Of a stretch of 64,000 nucleotides of DNA, positions 1 to 9,800 are shown one piece after another. The DNA lies in assembly GCA_016720425.1 (NCBI GenBank), contig JADKKQ010000008.1:62001-126000 (forward strand). The letters are read 5' to 3'. Made by a program: the position numbers and the translations under genes. The DNA is from Betaproteobacteria bacterium (GTDB lineage Bacteria; Pseudomonadota; Gammaproteobacteria; Burkholderiales; Casimicrobiaceae). Below the pieces are notes generated by a model that was not told the origin of the DNA, did no database searches, and was given only the letters and a program-made list of their open reading frames with translations. Each line of letters starts with the position of its first letter. Positions within the stretch are counted from its first letter, which is position 1.

Positions 1-1
1 G

Positions 2-379
2 CTGTCGCTCGACATGCGCGTGTACGACCCGGCGTGGATCGGCATGAAGCTGCGCAAGCTCCTCAACTACGGCGAGCCGAACGGCGCCTTCATGGCGCGC
101 ACGCCGGGCTCGGACAAGGCGCAGATCTACCCGTCGACGATCGCCTATCTGGCGCAGTTGATGATCCACCGCTACGCGATGCTCGGCATCCTCACCGAGC
201 AGGGCTATCCGGTCGAGCACGCGGGCATCCTGGCGGTGCCGGCCGCCGAGCAGGCGCACGGCGGCGAGCTGAAGACGCTGCCCGGAAAGAAGTGCCCGGA
301 GTGCGGCAACAAGGCGCTGATCCGCCGCGACGGCTGCGACTTCTGCACCGACTGCGGCTACACGGGTGCCTGCGGCTGA
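2..379 (+). CDS. nrdJ: B12-dependent ribonucleotide reductase, C-terminal part
   Basis: This is the last 125 residues of a class II (adenosylcobalamin-dependent) ribonucleoside-diphosphate reductase; the 5' end lies outside the window. The enzyme makes deoxynucleotides without needing oxygen. The tail carries the zinc-ribbon-like cysteine pattern typical of NrdJ: CPEC, then CDFCTDC, ending in GACG. The stretch just before it (GELKTLPGKK) is the usual linker to this tail. The reading frame is open from base 2 to the stop at 377-379. No neighbouring nrd gene is visible, and the next gene is unrelated. Family assignment is secure; the catalytic core cannot be checked here. Confidence 0.88.
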   Translation: MSLDMRVYDPAWIGMKLRKLLNYGEPNGAFMARTPGSDKAQIYPSTIAYLAQLMIHRYAMLGILTEQGYPVEHAGILAVPAAEQAHGGELKTLPGKKCPECGNKALIRRDGCDFCTDCGYTGACG

Positions 380-572
380 GCCGCGTAGTCCCGCCGTGCG
401 CGTGGTCCCGCGGCGAGAGGCGCGCGCCGCGGCGACCGGCGGGCCTGTCCCGGGCGGCGTGCGCCTGCGATAATGCCCGCTGCGCCGCCCCGCCGGCCTG
501 GCCGTCGGGGGATCCGCGACCGCCCGTTGCGCCGGTCGGCGACGGCACGTCCTCCCAACCCATCGAAGAACG

Positions 573-1860
573 ATGAAACTCACCATTCTGGATCCGGGCC
601 ACTTCCACGCGGCGCTGGTGCAAAAGAACATGTACGCCGACGTCGACGAGACCGTCCACGTCTATGCGCCGGCGGGACCGGATCTCGACGAGTACCTGCG
701 CAAGATCGACGGCTACAACGCGCGCGCCCAGGCGCCGACGCACTGGCGGGTGCAGGCGCACACCGGCGCCGATTTCCTGGAGCGGTTCCTGGCCGAACGC
801 AGCGGCGACATGGTCGTCCTCGCCGGCAACAACCGGCGCAAGACCGAGTACATCGCGCAGGCCGTGGGTGCGCGGTTGCACACATTGGCCGACAAGCCGA
901 TGGTCATCGACGAGGCCGGATTCGAGGCGCTGGTGCGGGCGTTCAACGTGGCGCGCGAGAACGAGGTGCTGCTCTACGACATCATGACCGAGCGGCACGA
1001 GATCACGACGCTGCTGCAGCGGGAGTTCTCGACCATCGCGCCGCTGTTCGGCGGCCTGTTGCGGGGGTCCGCGGAGCATCCGGCGGTCACCAAGGAGAGC
1101 GTCCACTACTTCTCGAAGCTCGTCTCCGGCGTGCCGCTCAAGCGGCCGCCCTGGTACTTCGACACGACGCAGCAGGGCGAAGGGCTGGTCGACATCACCA
1201 CCCACCTGGTCGACCTGGTGCAATGGGAGTGTTTCCCGGGCGAGGCGCTGGACTACCGCATCGACGTCCAGATCGCCAGCGCGCGGCACTGGCCGACCGA
1301 GATCACGCCCGAGCAGTTCGCGCACGTGACGCAAGCTCGACGCGTACCCCGCCTACCTGCGCAAGGACGTGCAGGCGGACGGCAAGCTGCACACCTACGC
1401 CAACGGCGAGATCAACTACACGCTCAAGGGCGTACACGCCAAGGTCTCGGTGCTGTGGGACTTCGAGGCGCCGGCCGGCGGGGGCGACACCCACTATTCG
1501 GTGATGCGCGGCACCCGGGCGAATCTGGTGATCCGGCAGGGCGCGGCCGAAGCCTACCAGCCGGTGCTGACGATCGAACCGGTGGTCGAGGGCGATGACG
1601 CGGCGTTCGTCAGGGTGCTGGAGCAGTCGCTGCCGCGGGTGCAGGAGAAGTATCCCGGCGTCGACGTCAAGCGCAACGGCGGTGGCTGGGAGGTCACCGT
1701 CCCGGCGCCTTACCACGTCGGCCACGAGGCCCACTTCGGGCAGGTCACCGAGAAGTTCCTCCGCTACGTCGCGAACGGGGCGTTGCCGGCGTGGGAAGTC
1801 CCCAACATGCTGGCCAAGTACTACACGACGACGCGGGCGCTGGCGATCGCGCGGTCCTGA
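573..1860 (+). CDS. Gfo/Idh/MocA-type oxidoreductase, frameshifted
   Basis: Two consecutive reading frames together encode one protein of about 428 residues. The first 253 codons (573-1331) look like the N-terminal nucleotide-binding half of a Gfo/Idh/MocA-family oxidoreductase (MKLTILDPGHFHAALVQ start, then VVLAGNNRRKTEYI and the LADKPMVID motif). The remaining 175 codons (1333-1857) continue in the next frame with the C-terminal half (KLDAYPAYLRKDVQADGK onward). The shift sits at 1329-1334 and needs one base removed or two added. The substrate is not deducible. Because both halves look well conserved, I favour a sequencing error over a dead gene, but a true pseudogene is possible. The first ATG at 573 fits the family start. 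Confidence 0.72.
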
Positions 1861-1943
1861 CCCGGGTCGTGGCGCATGGCGGCGTCGAAGGGCAGCCGCG
1901 GGCATCGTGACGTTCGCCGGTCGGTGACCCCGGAGTCCCCGCG

Positions 1944-2387
1944 TTGAACCCGGACGCCGGACCCGATGCGCCGCGCAGTGCCGTCGAGCGGGCGGCGCAG
2001 GTGCACTCGTCGCGGTTCGTGCGTGGCCTCTTCGTCGTCGGGGGCGCGACCTGCGTCGCGCTGGGGATGGCGGGCCTGCTGCTGCCGGTGCTGCCGACGA
2101 CCCCGTTCATGCTGCTGGCGGCCTTCTGCTTCGCGCGCGCGTCGCCGCGGCTGCATCGACGGCTGCTCGACTCCCGCAGCTTCGGCCCGATGATCCGCGA
2201 GTGGCAGCGGCACCGGGCGATTGCCTGGCGCACCAAGCTGACGGCGATCGTGCTGATGAGCGCGACGCTGGCCGTCTCGATCGTGTTCTTCGTGCGCCAA
2301 CCCACGCTGCAGCTCATCCTGGCCCTGCTCGGCGTCGCACTGGCGGTCTGGCTGTACCGCATTCCCTCGCGCGACCGGCCGCGCTGA
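1944..2387 (+). CDS. DUF454 (YbaN-like) inner-membrane protein
   Basis: A 147-residue membrane protein of the DUF454/YbaN family, whose function is unknown. The signature is clear: a first membrane segment followed by LLLPVLPTTPFMLLAAFCFA, then SPRLHRRLLDSRSFGPMI and a basic loop. Two further hydrophobic segments follow at about residues 99-117 and 122-139, giving roughly four membrane segments. The start is not certain: residue 1 is read as TTG at 1944, and no ATG precedes the conserved part. It lies between the frameshifted oxidoreductase and the first cyclase gene with no sign of shared function. Confidence 0.8.
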   Translation: MNPDAGPDAPRSAVERAAQVHSSRFVRGLFVVGGATCVALGMAGLLLPVLPTTPFMLLAAFCFARASPRLHRRLLDSRSFGPMIREWQRHRAIAWRTKLTAIVLMSATLAVSIVFFVRQPTLQLILALLGVALAVWLYRIPSRDRPR

Positions 2388-2502
2388 CGCACCGGAACCG
2401 TGCGCCTTCGCGCCGATCCTGTCGACTACATGGCGCTTGAGGGCGCTCGCCGGTAAAGTACGGCTCGCGAGCGGCCCCGGCGGGCCGCGGGGGGCAATCC
2501 GG

Positions 2503-5266
2503 ATGGAGGCGTCGCCCGACGTCAACGTGTTCCTGTTTACCGACATCGAGGGCAGCACCTCGGCGTGGGAGAAGGAGCACGACCGGATGGCGCAGGCGGT
2601 GGCGCTGCATGACGCCATCCTGCGGAGCGAAATCGAGTCGCGCGGCGGCCGCGTCATCAAGACCACCGGCGACGGCGTCTACGCGATGTTCGCCGACCCT
2701 CTGGAAGCGGTGCAGGCGGTGCTCGCGTTCCAGCTGGCACTCGCCGACCCCGTCAACACCGGCGGGATGCCGATCCGCGTGCGCTGCGGGCTGCACGCGG
2801 GGGTCGCCGTCGAGCGCGACGGTGACTACTTCGGCACCACGATCAACCGCACCGCGCGGATCATGGGGGTGGGCCACGGCGGCCAGGTGCTGCTGTCGGC
2901 GTCGGTGGTCGACCTCGTCCGCGACAGCCTGCCGCCCGAGCTCTCGCTGCGCGAACTGGGTGCGGTGCGCCTCAAGGACCTGGCGGCACCGGAGCAGGTG
3001 TCGCAGCTCGTTCACCCGGGGCTCGCGCACGAGTTCCCGCCGCTGCGCTCGCTGGAGGCGCTGCCCAACAACCTGCCGCAGCAGTTGACGTCGTTCGTCG
3101 GCCGCGAGCGCGAGTTGGCCGAGGCGAAGGCATTGCTCGGGAAGACGCGCCTGCTCACACTGCTAGGCATGGGGGGGCTCGGCAAGACGCGGCTGTCGCT
3201 GCAGATCGGCGCCGACCTGCTCGACGAGTTCCCCGACGGCGTGTGGTTCGTCGACCTCGCGCCGATCACCGACGCGTCGCTGGTCCCCAACGAGGCGGCG
3301 CAGGTGCTCGGCGTGCGCGAGGAGCCGGGGAAGCCCATCCTGCAGACGCTGACGGCGCACTTGAAGTCGCGCAAGCTGCTCGTCATTGTCGACAACTGCG
3401 AGCACCTGATGGACGCGTGCGCGAACTTCGCCAACACGGTGCTGCGGGCCGTGCGCGAGGTGCGCATCATCGCCACCAGCCGCGAGGCGCTGCGGGTGCC
3501 GGGCGAGCAGACCTACCCGGTGTTCCCGCTGCCGGTCCCCGAACGCGACGCCTCGGTCGAGTCGCTGTCGCGTTCCGACGCGGTGCAGCTCTTCGTCGAG
3601 CGCGCGCAGGCGCAGAAGCCGTCGTTCGCGCTGACCGAAAAGGACGCGCCGGCGATCGCCGAGCTGGTGGCAAGGCTCGAGGGCATCCCTCTGGCCCTGG
3701 AACTCGCCGCCGCGCGGATTCGAGCGCTGTCGCTGCAGGACATCAACAAGCGGCTGCAGAACCGGTTCGCGCTGCTCACTGGCGGCGGCCGCGTGCTGAT
3801 GGAGCGCCAGCAGACGCTGCGCGCGCTGGTGGCCTGGTCGTACGACCTCCTGACCGAGAACGAGCAGCTGCTGTTCGACCGGCTGGCGGTGTTCGCCGGC
3901 GGCTTCGACCTCGCGGCCGCGGAGGCGGTTTGCGGCGTCGAGCCGCTCATGCCGGAGGACGTGCTCGACCTCGTCGCGTCGCTGGTCGACAAGTCGCTGG
4001 TGATGGTGCAGGAGGCCGACGACGAGATGCGCTACCGGATGCTGGAGACGATCCGGGAGTACGCTAACGAGGGGCTCGTCAGGCGCGAGGAGCAGGCCGC
4101 CGGCATCGTCCGCCACTGCGACCATTTCCTCGGCGTCGCCAAGGCGGCGCGCGATCAGCTGAAGGGGCCCGAGCAGGCACAGGGCATGCGCCGGCTGGAG
4201 CGCGACCTCGACAACCTGCGCGCGGCCATCGGACGCGCGACCGGGGGCGGCGCCGACCCGGTGATCGCCGTCAAGATCGAAGTGGCGCTGATGCGCTTCT
4301 GGATCCTTCGCGGCTACGCGACCGAGGGTCGCAACAACGTCCGCGCAGCATTGGACTTACCGGAAGTGCAGGCGGTGCCGGTCGCCAACGCGCACGCGCT
4401 CTACGTCGGCGGCACGCTGGCCGCGAGCCAGAGCGACTACGCCGAGGCGCGCCGGATGCTGGCCGCCTGCCTCGAGCTGCGGCGCGGGCTCGGCAATCCG
4501 CGAGATCGCGGCGACACTCTCGACGCTGGCGGTGATCCGGCTGAACGAGGGCGACGCCACCGGGGCGCGGCAGAGCGAGGAAGAGGCGCTGGCCATCTTC
4601 CGCGAGCTCAAGGATCGCATCGGTGAAGGCATTGGCCTGCTGCACTTGGCCGAGATCTGTTTCGACCTCGGCGATGCCGACGCCTGCCGCAGCCAGCTTG
4701 AGCAGGGCTTGGCCCTGGCGCGGTCGATCAAGCACCCGGAGATCGAAGGCGAGTGCGAGCGCGCGCTGGGCGAACTCGCCTTCGAGGCGGCCGACCTGCC
4801 CTCCGCGAAGAAGCGCCTCACCCGGGCGCTTGACGTGGCGCGGGGCGCGGAGGACCGGCGCGGCGAGGCCACCGCGTTGTGGTGGCTTGCGCGGGCCGAT
4901 CTCGCGGCCGGCGACGTCGCGGTGGCGGCGAAGCGCGTCGCCGAGGCGTTGCGCGCTTTCCGCAAGTTCGAGATGAACGCCGAGTTGTTGGGCTGCCTCG
5001 ATGACCACGCGCGGATCCTGCACCTGCGGGGCCACTCGGCCGAGGCAGCGCGTCTGTACGCGGCGGTCGAGGCCGCGCGCGAGCGGCTGGTGCTGCGGCG
5101 CCGGGGACGACACGAACAGCGCTGGCGCAGCGACGTCGCGGCAGTACGCGCCGCACTGGGGGACCCGGCGTTCGAGGCCGCGTGGGCCGAAGGCGAGGGT
5201 TGGAGCCTCGAACAGGCGCTGCAGCACGAGGTGGCACTGGCGCCGGCGGGGGCGGTCGCGGCCTGA
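2503..5266 (+). CDS. Adenylate/guanylate cyclase-ATPase-TPR protein, frameshifted
   Basis: A large signalling protein of about 920 residues once a frameshift is bridged. Residues 1-170 are a class III nucleotide cyclase domain (FLFTDIEGSTSAWE, then TTGDGVYAMF with the second metal-type Asp). A STAND/NB-ARC-like ATPase follows, with a Walker A LLGMGGLGKTRL near residue 228 and a Walker B LLVIVDNCEHL near 292, then a winged-helix and TPR-like helical region. After GLGNP (about 4500) the frame must shift by one base to continue as EIAATLSTLAVIRL and the last 254 residues. I chose the ATG at 2503 because a G-rich ribosome site lies just upstream and the cyclase fold starts directly after it; an in-frame ATG at 2437 adds a poor-looking leader. 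Such proteins likely couple ligand sensing to cNMP output, which is inference. Confidence 0.8.
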
Positions 5267-5304
5267 GTTGCCCCGCCGGCCGCGACTTTCGGCGGTTCAC
5301 GAAA

Positions 5305-5339
5305 TGAAAAGCCCGCCCGGGCATGGCCCGAGCGGGCTT
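5305..5339 (-). terminator. Rho-independent terminator of the PEP-CTERM gene
   Basis: An 8-bp outer stem (AAGCCCGC pairing with GCGGGCTT) encloses a further GC-rich pairing, followed on the minus strand by TTTTCATTT. It sits between the stops of two convergent genes. The T-rich tract is present only for the minus strand, so it mainly serves the PEP-CTERM gene. Confidence 0.7.
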
Positions 5340-5363
5340 GGTTGCTGTCTGCGCTGCGTCAGG

Positions 5364-6212
5364 TCAGGCGGCGGCTTTGCGGCGGCGCGTGAGCCAGCCG
5401 GCGACGAGGGCGCCGCCGAGCAGGGCCAGGGAGCCGGGTTCGGGCACGGTGGGGCCGTCAGGAGATCGGCCAAGCAGCCTGAACCCGGTGGACGATCCAG
5501 CCGTTTCGAAGGTTGCATGGCCAATGCCGTTGACAAAGGTCGTGACCTCGGATGCGCAAAAAAAGAACTGCGACATTCGACAGCCTGGGTTCCACCAAGT
5601 GGGTGACTGCTCCCAGAGGTAAGCGCCCTTGTCACCCAGGTTTTCAAGGGCCGGCAAAGAGGGGACGGCCAGAAAACCCAGAGCCCCGGAAGTGAACTGC
5701 ACGCCAAAACATCCAACGAACTCGCCGCCATTGTTGCCACACTCCGGCCCGATCAGCAGAGTGTCGAGGCCTGCGAGTTCATGATTGAGAACCGAGATCC
5801 CGACGACCAAATGGGGATCGGGCAAACCGAAGACATGGTACGGGCTGGCGCTCGGCGGCGTGGTGTACTCGGAATCAAACTCCAGTTCCAGAAACTTGGA
5901 CCCAACCGGGTTTGCCCGAGCAGCATCGACGTCTGGAAAAGCGGCGGATGTAGGGTTGCTCTCCCAAAGCTGGACAGTCAGGCTGTATAGAGAGACGTTG
6001 CATGCGGGGCCGAGCGCATTGACAAGGTAGTAGCCGTTCCCCTTGCCACCCAAGCCGCAGTTGTCGTCGACGAACCATTTCGCCGAACCGGCAAATCCAA
6101 GTGGATCGAAGTCCGACTGGTAGAACACGCCGCCGGCCTGCGCAGTCGAGCCCGCCACGAAGCACGCCACCGCCGCGGTGCGGATCAGGTTCCGCCAGAT
6201 CTTGCTTGCCAT
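5364..6212 (-). CDS. PEP-CTERM sorted secreted protein
   Basis: A 282-residue exported protein. The N-terminus has a basic start and hydrophobic signal ending in AQA near residue 26. The C-terminus has the full PEP-CTERM sorting signal: VPEPGSLALLGG, a hydrophobic segment, then RRRKAAA. Such proteins are processed by an exosortase and are usually linked to exopolysaccharide. The middle part contains several Cys and many aromatic residues, but I recognise no catalytic domain. A gggagtg ribosome site lies 7 bases before the ATG at 6212. A terminator follows the stop. No exosortase gene is in the window, so it must be encoded elsewhere. Confidence 0.85.
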   Translation of the reverse strand: MASKIWRNLIRTAAVACFVAGSTAQAGGVFYQSDFDPLGFAGSAKWFVDDNCGLGGKGNGYYLVNALGPACNVSLYSLTVQLWESNPTSAAFPDVDAARANPVGSKFLELEFDSEYTTPPSASPYHVFGLPDPHLVVGISVLNHELAGLDTLLIGPECGNNGGEFVGCFGVQFTSGALGFLAVPSLPALENLGDKGAYLWEQSPTWWNPGCRMSQFFFCASEVTTFVNGIGHATFETAGSSTGFRLLGRSPDGPTVPEPGSLALLGGALVAGWLTRRRKAAA

Positions 6213-6489
6213 CGCGCTTCACTCCCGGTTGTTCTGACTTGTCGGGCCAACGCATTTCCGGGAGGTCTCGTACCCGGGCACACTATTGCTGCCTTCGGTC
6301 CAGGAACGCAAGAATCAGGCCGGAGCGAGTCTGTAGGTAGTAACCAACTGAAAATGTCCGCCGCCGTGGCCTCGCAACTGGCGGCAGCGCCGACGGGGGG
6401 GGGCCGGGCCCGGCCGGCGCCGCCGGGGGCGGGTGAACAGATTGCGCATCGTCGCGCGACCCTCCGGCAAACGCGCTGCGCCCTTTCGC

Positions 6490-6625
6490 CGGCGGCCCTT
6501 CGCTCGAATGGATCGACTGGTCTCGCGCGGCACCGCGACGTCGTCGTGCCCCAAGGCGACGCCCATGATCGGCTCGGCGATGGTGATGCCATTGCGCTGG
6601 AACTCGACGTTCCACGCTCCCCGCG
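6490..6625 (-). pseudogene. Relic fragment of an argG-like gene
   Basis: Read on the minus strand, this stretch encodes NGITIAEPIMGVALGHDDV and following residues, which match the intact argininosuccinate synthase in this window ([19 protein letters not shown], coded near 13860-13930). The nucleotide match over about 125 bases is roughly 80 percent by eye, with small indels. There is no start, no upstream half and no downstream half, so it cannot make an enzyme. It lies in the otherwise gene-free 6213-6869 interval, next to a second relic. Confidence 0.6.
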
Positions 6626-6654
6626 CTACGCGTCGGCAGGTTGGCGTTCCGAGC

Positions 6655-6830
6655 CCCGCGCCGGTAAAGTACGCGTCGCGGCGACCACGGGTCGCGGAGG
6701 CCACCGTCATGCCGGCGTCGTCCGACGTCAATACCTTGCCTTGCACCGACATCGCTGGCTGCACCGCGATGCCGACCTGGGCATACGATCGCGTGGCGTG
6801 GGGCGTCGCTCCGTGCGACGGAGCGGTTCG
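6655..6830 (+). pseudogene. Relic of the 5' end of a cyclase gene
   Basis: The bases CGCCGGTAAAGTACG at about 6660 repeat the sequence upstream of the cyclase gene at 2450, and the following codons (MPASSDVNTLPCTDIAGCT from 6709) mirror the start of that protein (MEASPDVNVFLFTDIEGST). The similarity fades after about 170 bases and the downstream cyclase domain is absent. It ends shortly before the real start of the next cyclase-type gene at 6870. I read it as a decayed duplicate of the 5' end of a gene like the one at 2503. Confidence 0.55.
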
Positions 6831-6869
6831 TTGCGCGCACCTTGCAGGGCACCGGACACCGCAGCTGCC

Positions 6870-9800
6870 ATGAGCGACGAACCCCCGCCCAACGCGGCTG
6901 CGCCCGCGTCGGCCACCGCGGCGAATCAGCCGAGCGGCGCCCAGCGGGTGGCGCTGTACGTGCCGCGGATCCTGCAGCAGCATCTCGGTGCCGGTGCGCC
7001 GCAGCGCAGCTGGATGCGCGAGGGTTCGGCAGCGTTCGTCGACATCTCCGGCTTCACCGCGCTCTCGGAGCAGCTCGCCCGCAAGGGCCGGGAGGGTGCG
7101 GAACAGATCGCGGAGACGATCGGCGGCAGCTTCGAGCACGTCCTGCAGGTGGCCTACGCCAGCGGCGGCAGCCTGCTGAAATTCGGCGGCGACGCACTGC
7201 TGCTGTGGTTCGAGGGCGATGCCCACGTCGTGCGCGCCAGCCAGGCGGCGGTGCTGATGCGCAGGAAGCTGGACGAGGTCGGCCGCATCGATCTGCCGGA
7301 CGCGCAGGTGACCCTGAGGATGTCGCAGGGCGTGCACTCGGGGCTGTTCCACTTTTTCGCGGTCGGCACCACGCACGTCGAACTGCTGCCGACGGGCCCC
7401 GGCTGGAGCCGGCTGGTTGCAATGGAACAGGCGGCCAGCGCCGGCGAGATACTGCTCAGCACCCAGACCGCCGCATTGCTGCCCGCCGCTTGCCTCGGCG
7501 CTGCGCTGGGCCCGGGCGTGCTGCTGAACGAGGTGCCGGGCGAGATCGCGGAGCGGCCGCTCGTCCCCCGGCCGAACGTGCCGCCCGCGACGCTGGCGCA
7601 CTGCCTGTCGCCCGCGGTCCGGGCCCACGTCGTCGGCGGGGGCGGCAGCTCCGAGCACCGGCCCGTCACCATCGCCTTCATCCGCTACGAGGGAACGGAC
7701 GCGCTGATCGCGGCGCAGGGGCCCGAGGCGGCGGCCGAGGCGCTGCACCAGCTGGTGAGCGTCGTCGAGGCCGCGACCGAAGCGCAGGACGTCGCGCTGC
7801 TGGCCTCCGACCTCGACGCCGACGGCGGCAAGCTTATCCTGACCGCGGGCGCGCCCAAGGTCACCGGCGACGACGAGGAGCGGATGCTGCTGGCGGTGCG
7901 GCGGATACTCGACGCCGACCTGCCGCTGCCCGTGCGCATCGGCGTCAACCGCGGCTCGGTGTTCGCCGGCGACATCGGCCCGGCGTATCGCCGCACCTAC
8001 ACGGTGATGGGCGACGCGGTCAACCTGGCGGCGCGCGTGATGAGCAAAGCGACGCCGGGGTCGGTCTACGCGACGGCGGACGTGCTGGAGCGCTCGAACA
8101 CGCTGTTCGAGACCACCGAGATCGAGCCGTTCGCCGTCAAGGGCAAGGCCGAGCGCGTGCAGGCGTGGTCGCTCGGCCGCGCCAAGGGCTCGCGGTCGCG
8201 GCCGGTGTCGCTGCAGCGGCTGCCGCTCACCGGGCGCAACGCCGAGCTGGGCGTCGTGCGCAAGATCCTGGGCGGCATGCGCTCGGGGGCCGGGCACCTG
8301 GTCGAGGTGGTCGGGCAACCCGGCGTGGGGAAGACCCGACTGCTCGAAGCCATGCGCGATGCCGCGGTCGGCTTCAAGAAGCTGCACAACACCTGCGAGG
8401 CCTACACGTCGTCGACGCCGTACGCGGTGTGGCGCGACCTCTTGCGCGAGCAGATGGAGATCGCGCGCGATGCGCCCGACGCCGAGGTCGAGGCCCGGTT
8501 GCGCGAGGCGATCGCCGCCAAGCTGCCCGACGTTGAGCCGTGGCTGCCGTTGATCGCGGCCGCGCTCGGACTGAACGTCCCGCCCACGCCCGAAGTGGAG
8601 ATGCTCGCCGACAAGAACCGTCGCGCGAAGCTGCACGAGGCGGTCGGCCGGTTTCTCGAAGCGATGATGCCGGGCCCGGCGTTCATCGAGATCGAGAACG
8701 CGCACCACATGGACGAGGCGTCGACGGAGCTGCTGACGGCGCTGGCGGGCACGCTCGCCGCGCGGCGCTGGCTGTTCGGCGTGGCGCGCCGGCCGGCGCC
8801 CGCCGGATTCACGGCGCCCGAAGCTCCCGGCGTGACGCGGATCGAGCTGCATCCGCTCGCGCCGCCGGACGCGCTGCGGATGGCGCAGCTGGCCACGCAG
8901 GGCAATCCGCTGCCGGCCCACGTCGTCGAGGGGGTGGCGCAGCGCTCCGGCGGCAACCCGCAGTTCCTGCGCGACCTGCTGCGGTTCGCGCTGGAATCGG
9001 GCGGGCTGGTCGGGCTGCCGGACTCGGCCGAAGCGGCCGCGATGGCGCGCATCGACGCGCTGGCGCCGGAGGACCGCGCCGTGGTTCGCCGCGCCGCCGT
9101 GTTCGGCCTCACCTTCCACCCGCGCATGCTGGCGTGGTTCGACGACGCCGAGGATCCGCCGCCGCCGGGCGAGGACGCGTGGACGCGGCTGGCGGACCTC
9201 TTCGACGAGGACGGCGACGGCTATCTCCGCTTTCGCCAGTCGCTGCTGCGCGACACCGCCTACGAGGGCCTGCCGTTCAAGCTGCGGCGGCGCCTGCACA
9301 CGACGGTGGCGGCGCACGTGGAGGCGGAGGCCGACCATCCCGACGAGGTGGCCGACATCCTGTCGCTGCACTATTCCGCCGCGGGCGAGCACGGCCCGGC
9401 GTGGCGCTACTCGACGCTGGCGGCGAAGCGCGCCGAGTCCGCCTACGCGTTCGTCGAAGCCGCGCGCCTGTATGCGCGCGGGCTGGAGGCCGGCGCCAGG
9501 ATGCCCGAACTCGCCAAGCTCGAGGTCGGCCACGTGCAGGAGTCGCTCGCCGACTGCTGGTACCGCGCCAGCGAGTACCGCAAGGCGCTCGAAGCCTACA
9601 CCGCCGCGCAGGCGCTGGTCGCCGGCCATCGGCTGCTCGAGGCCGACGTGCTGCTCAAGCTCTCGCGGGTCGAGGAAAAGCTCGGCCAGTACCCGGAGGC
9701 GCTGCGCTGGGTCGAGCGCGCGCGCGAGGCGCTCGAGGGCCAGCAGGGGCCGGACGCAGCGCGGCAGGCCGCACAGGCCAGCGCGTGGTACGCGACGGTG

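Noticed and set aside
6200..6260. A sigma-54 promoter before the PEP-CTERM gene
   Set aside because: The sequence TTGGCCCGACAAGT lacks the GG and GC spacing required for a -24/-12 site.
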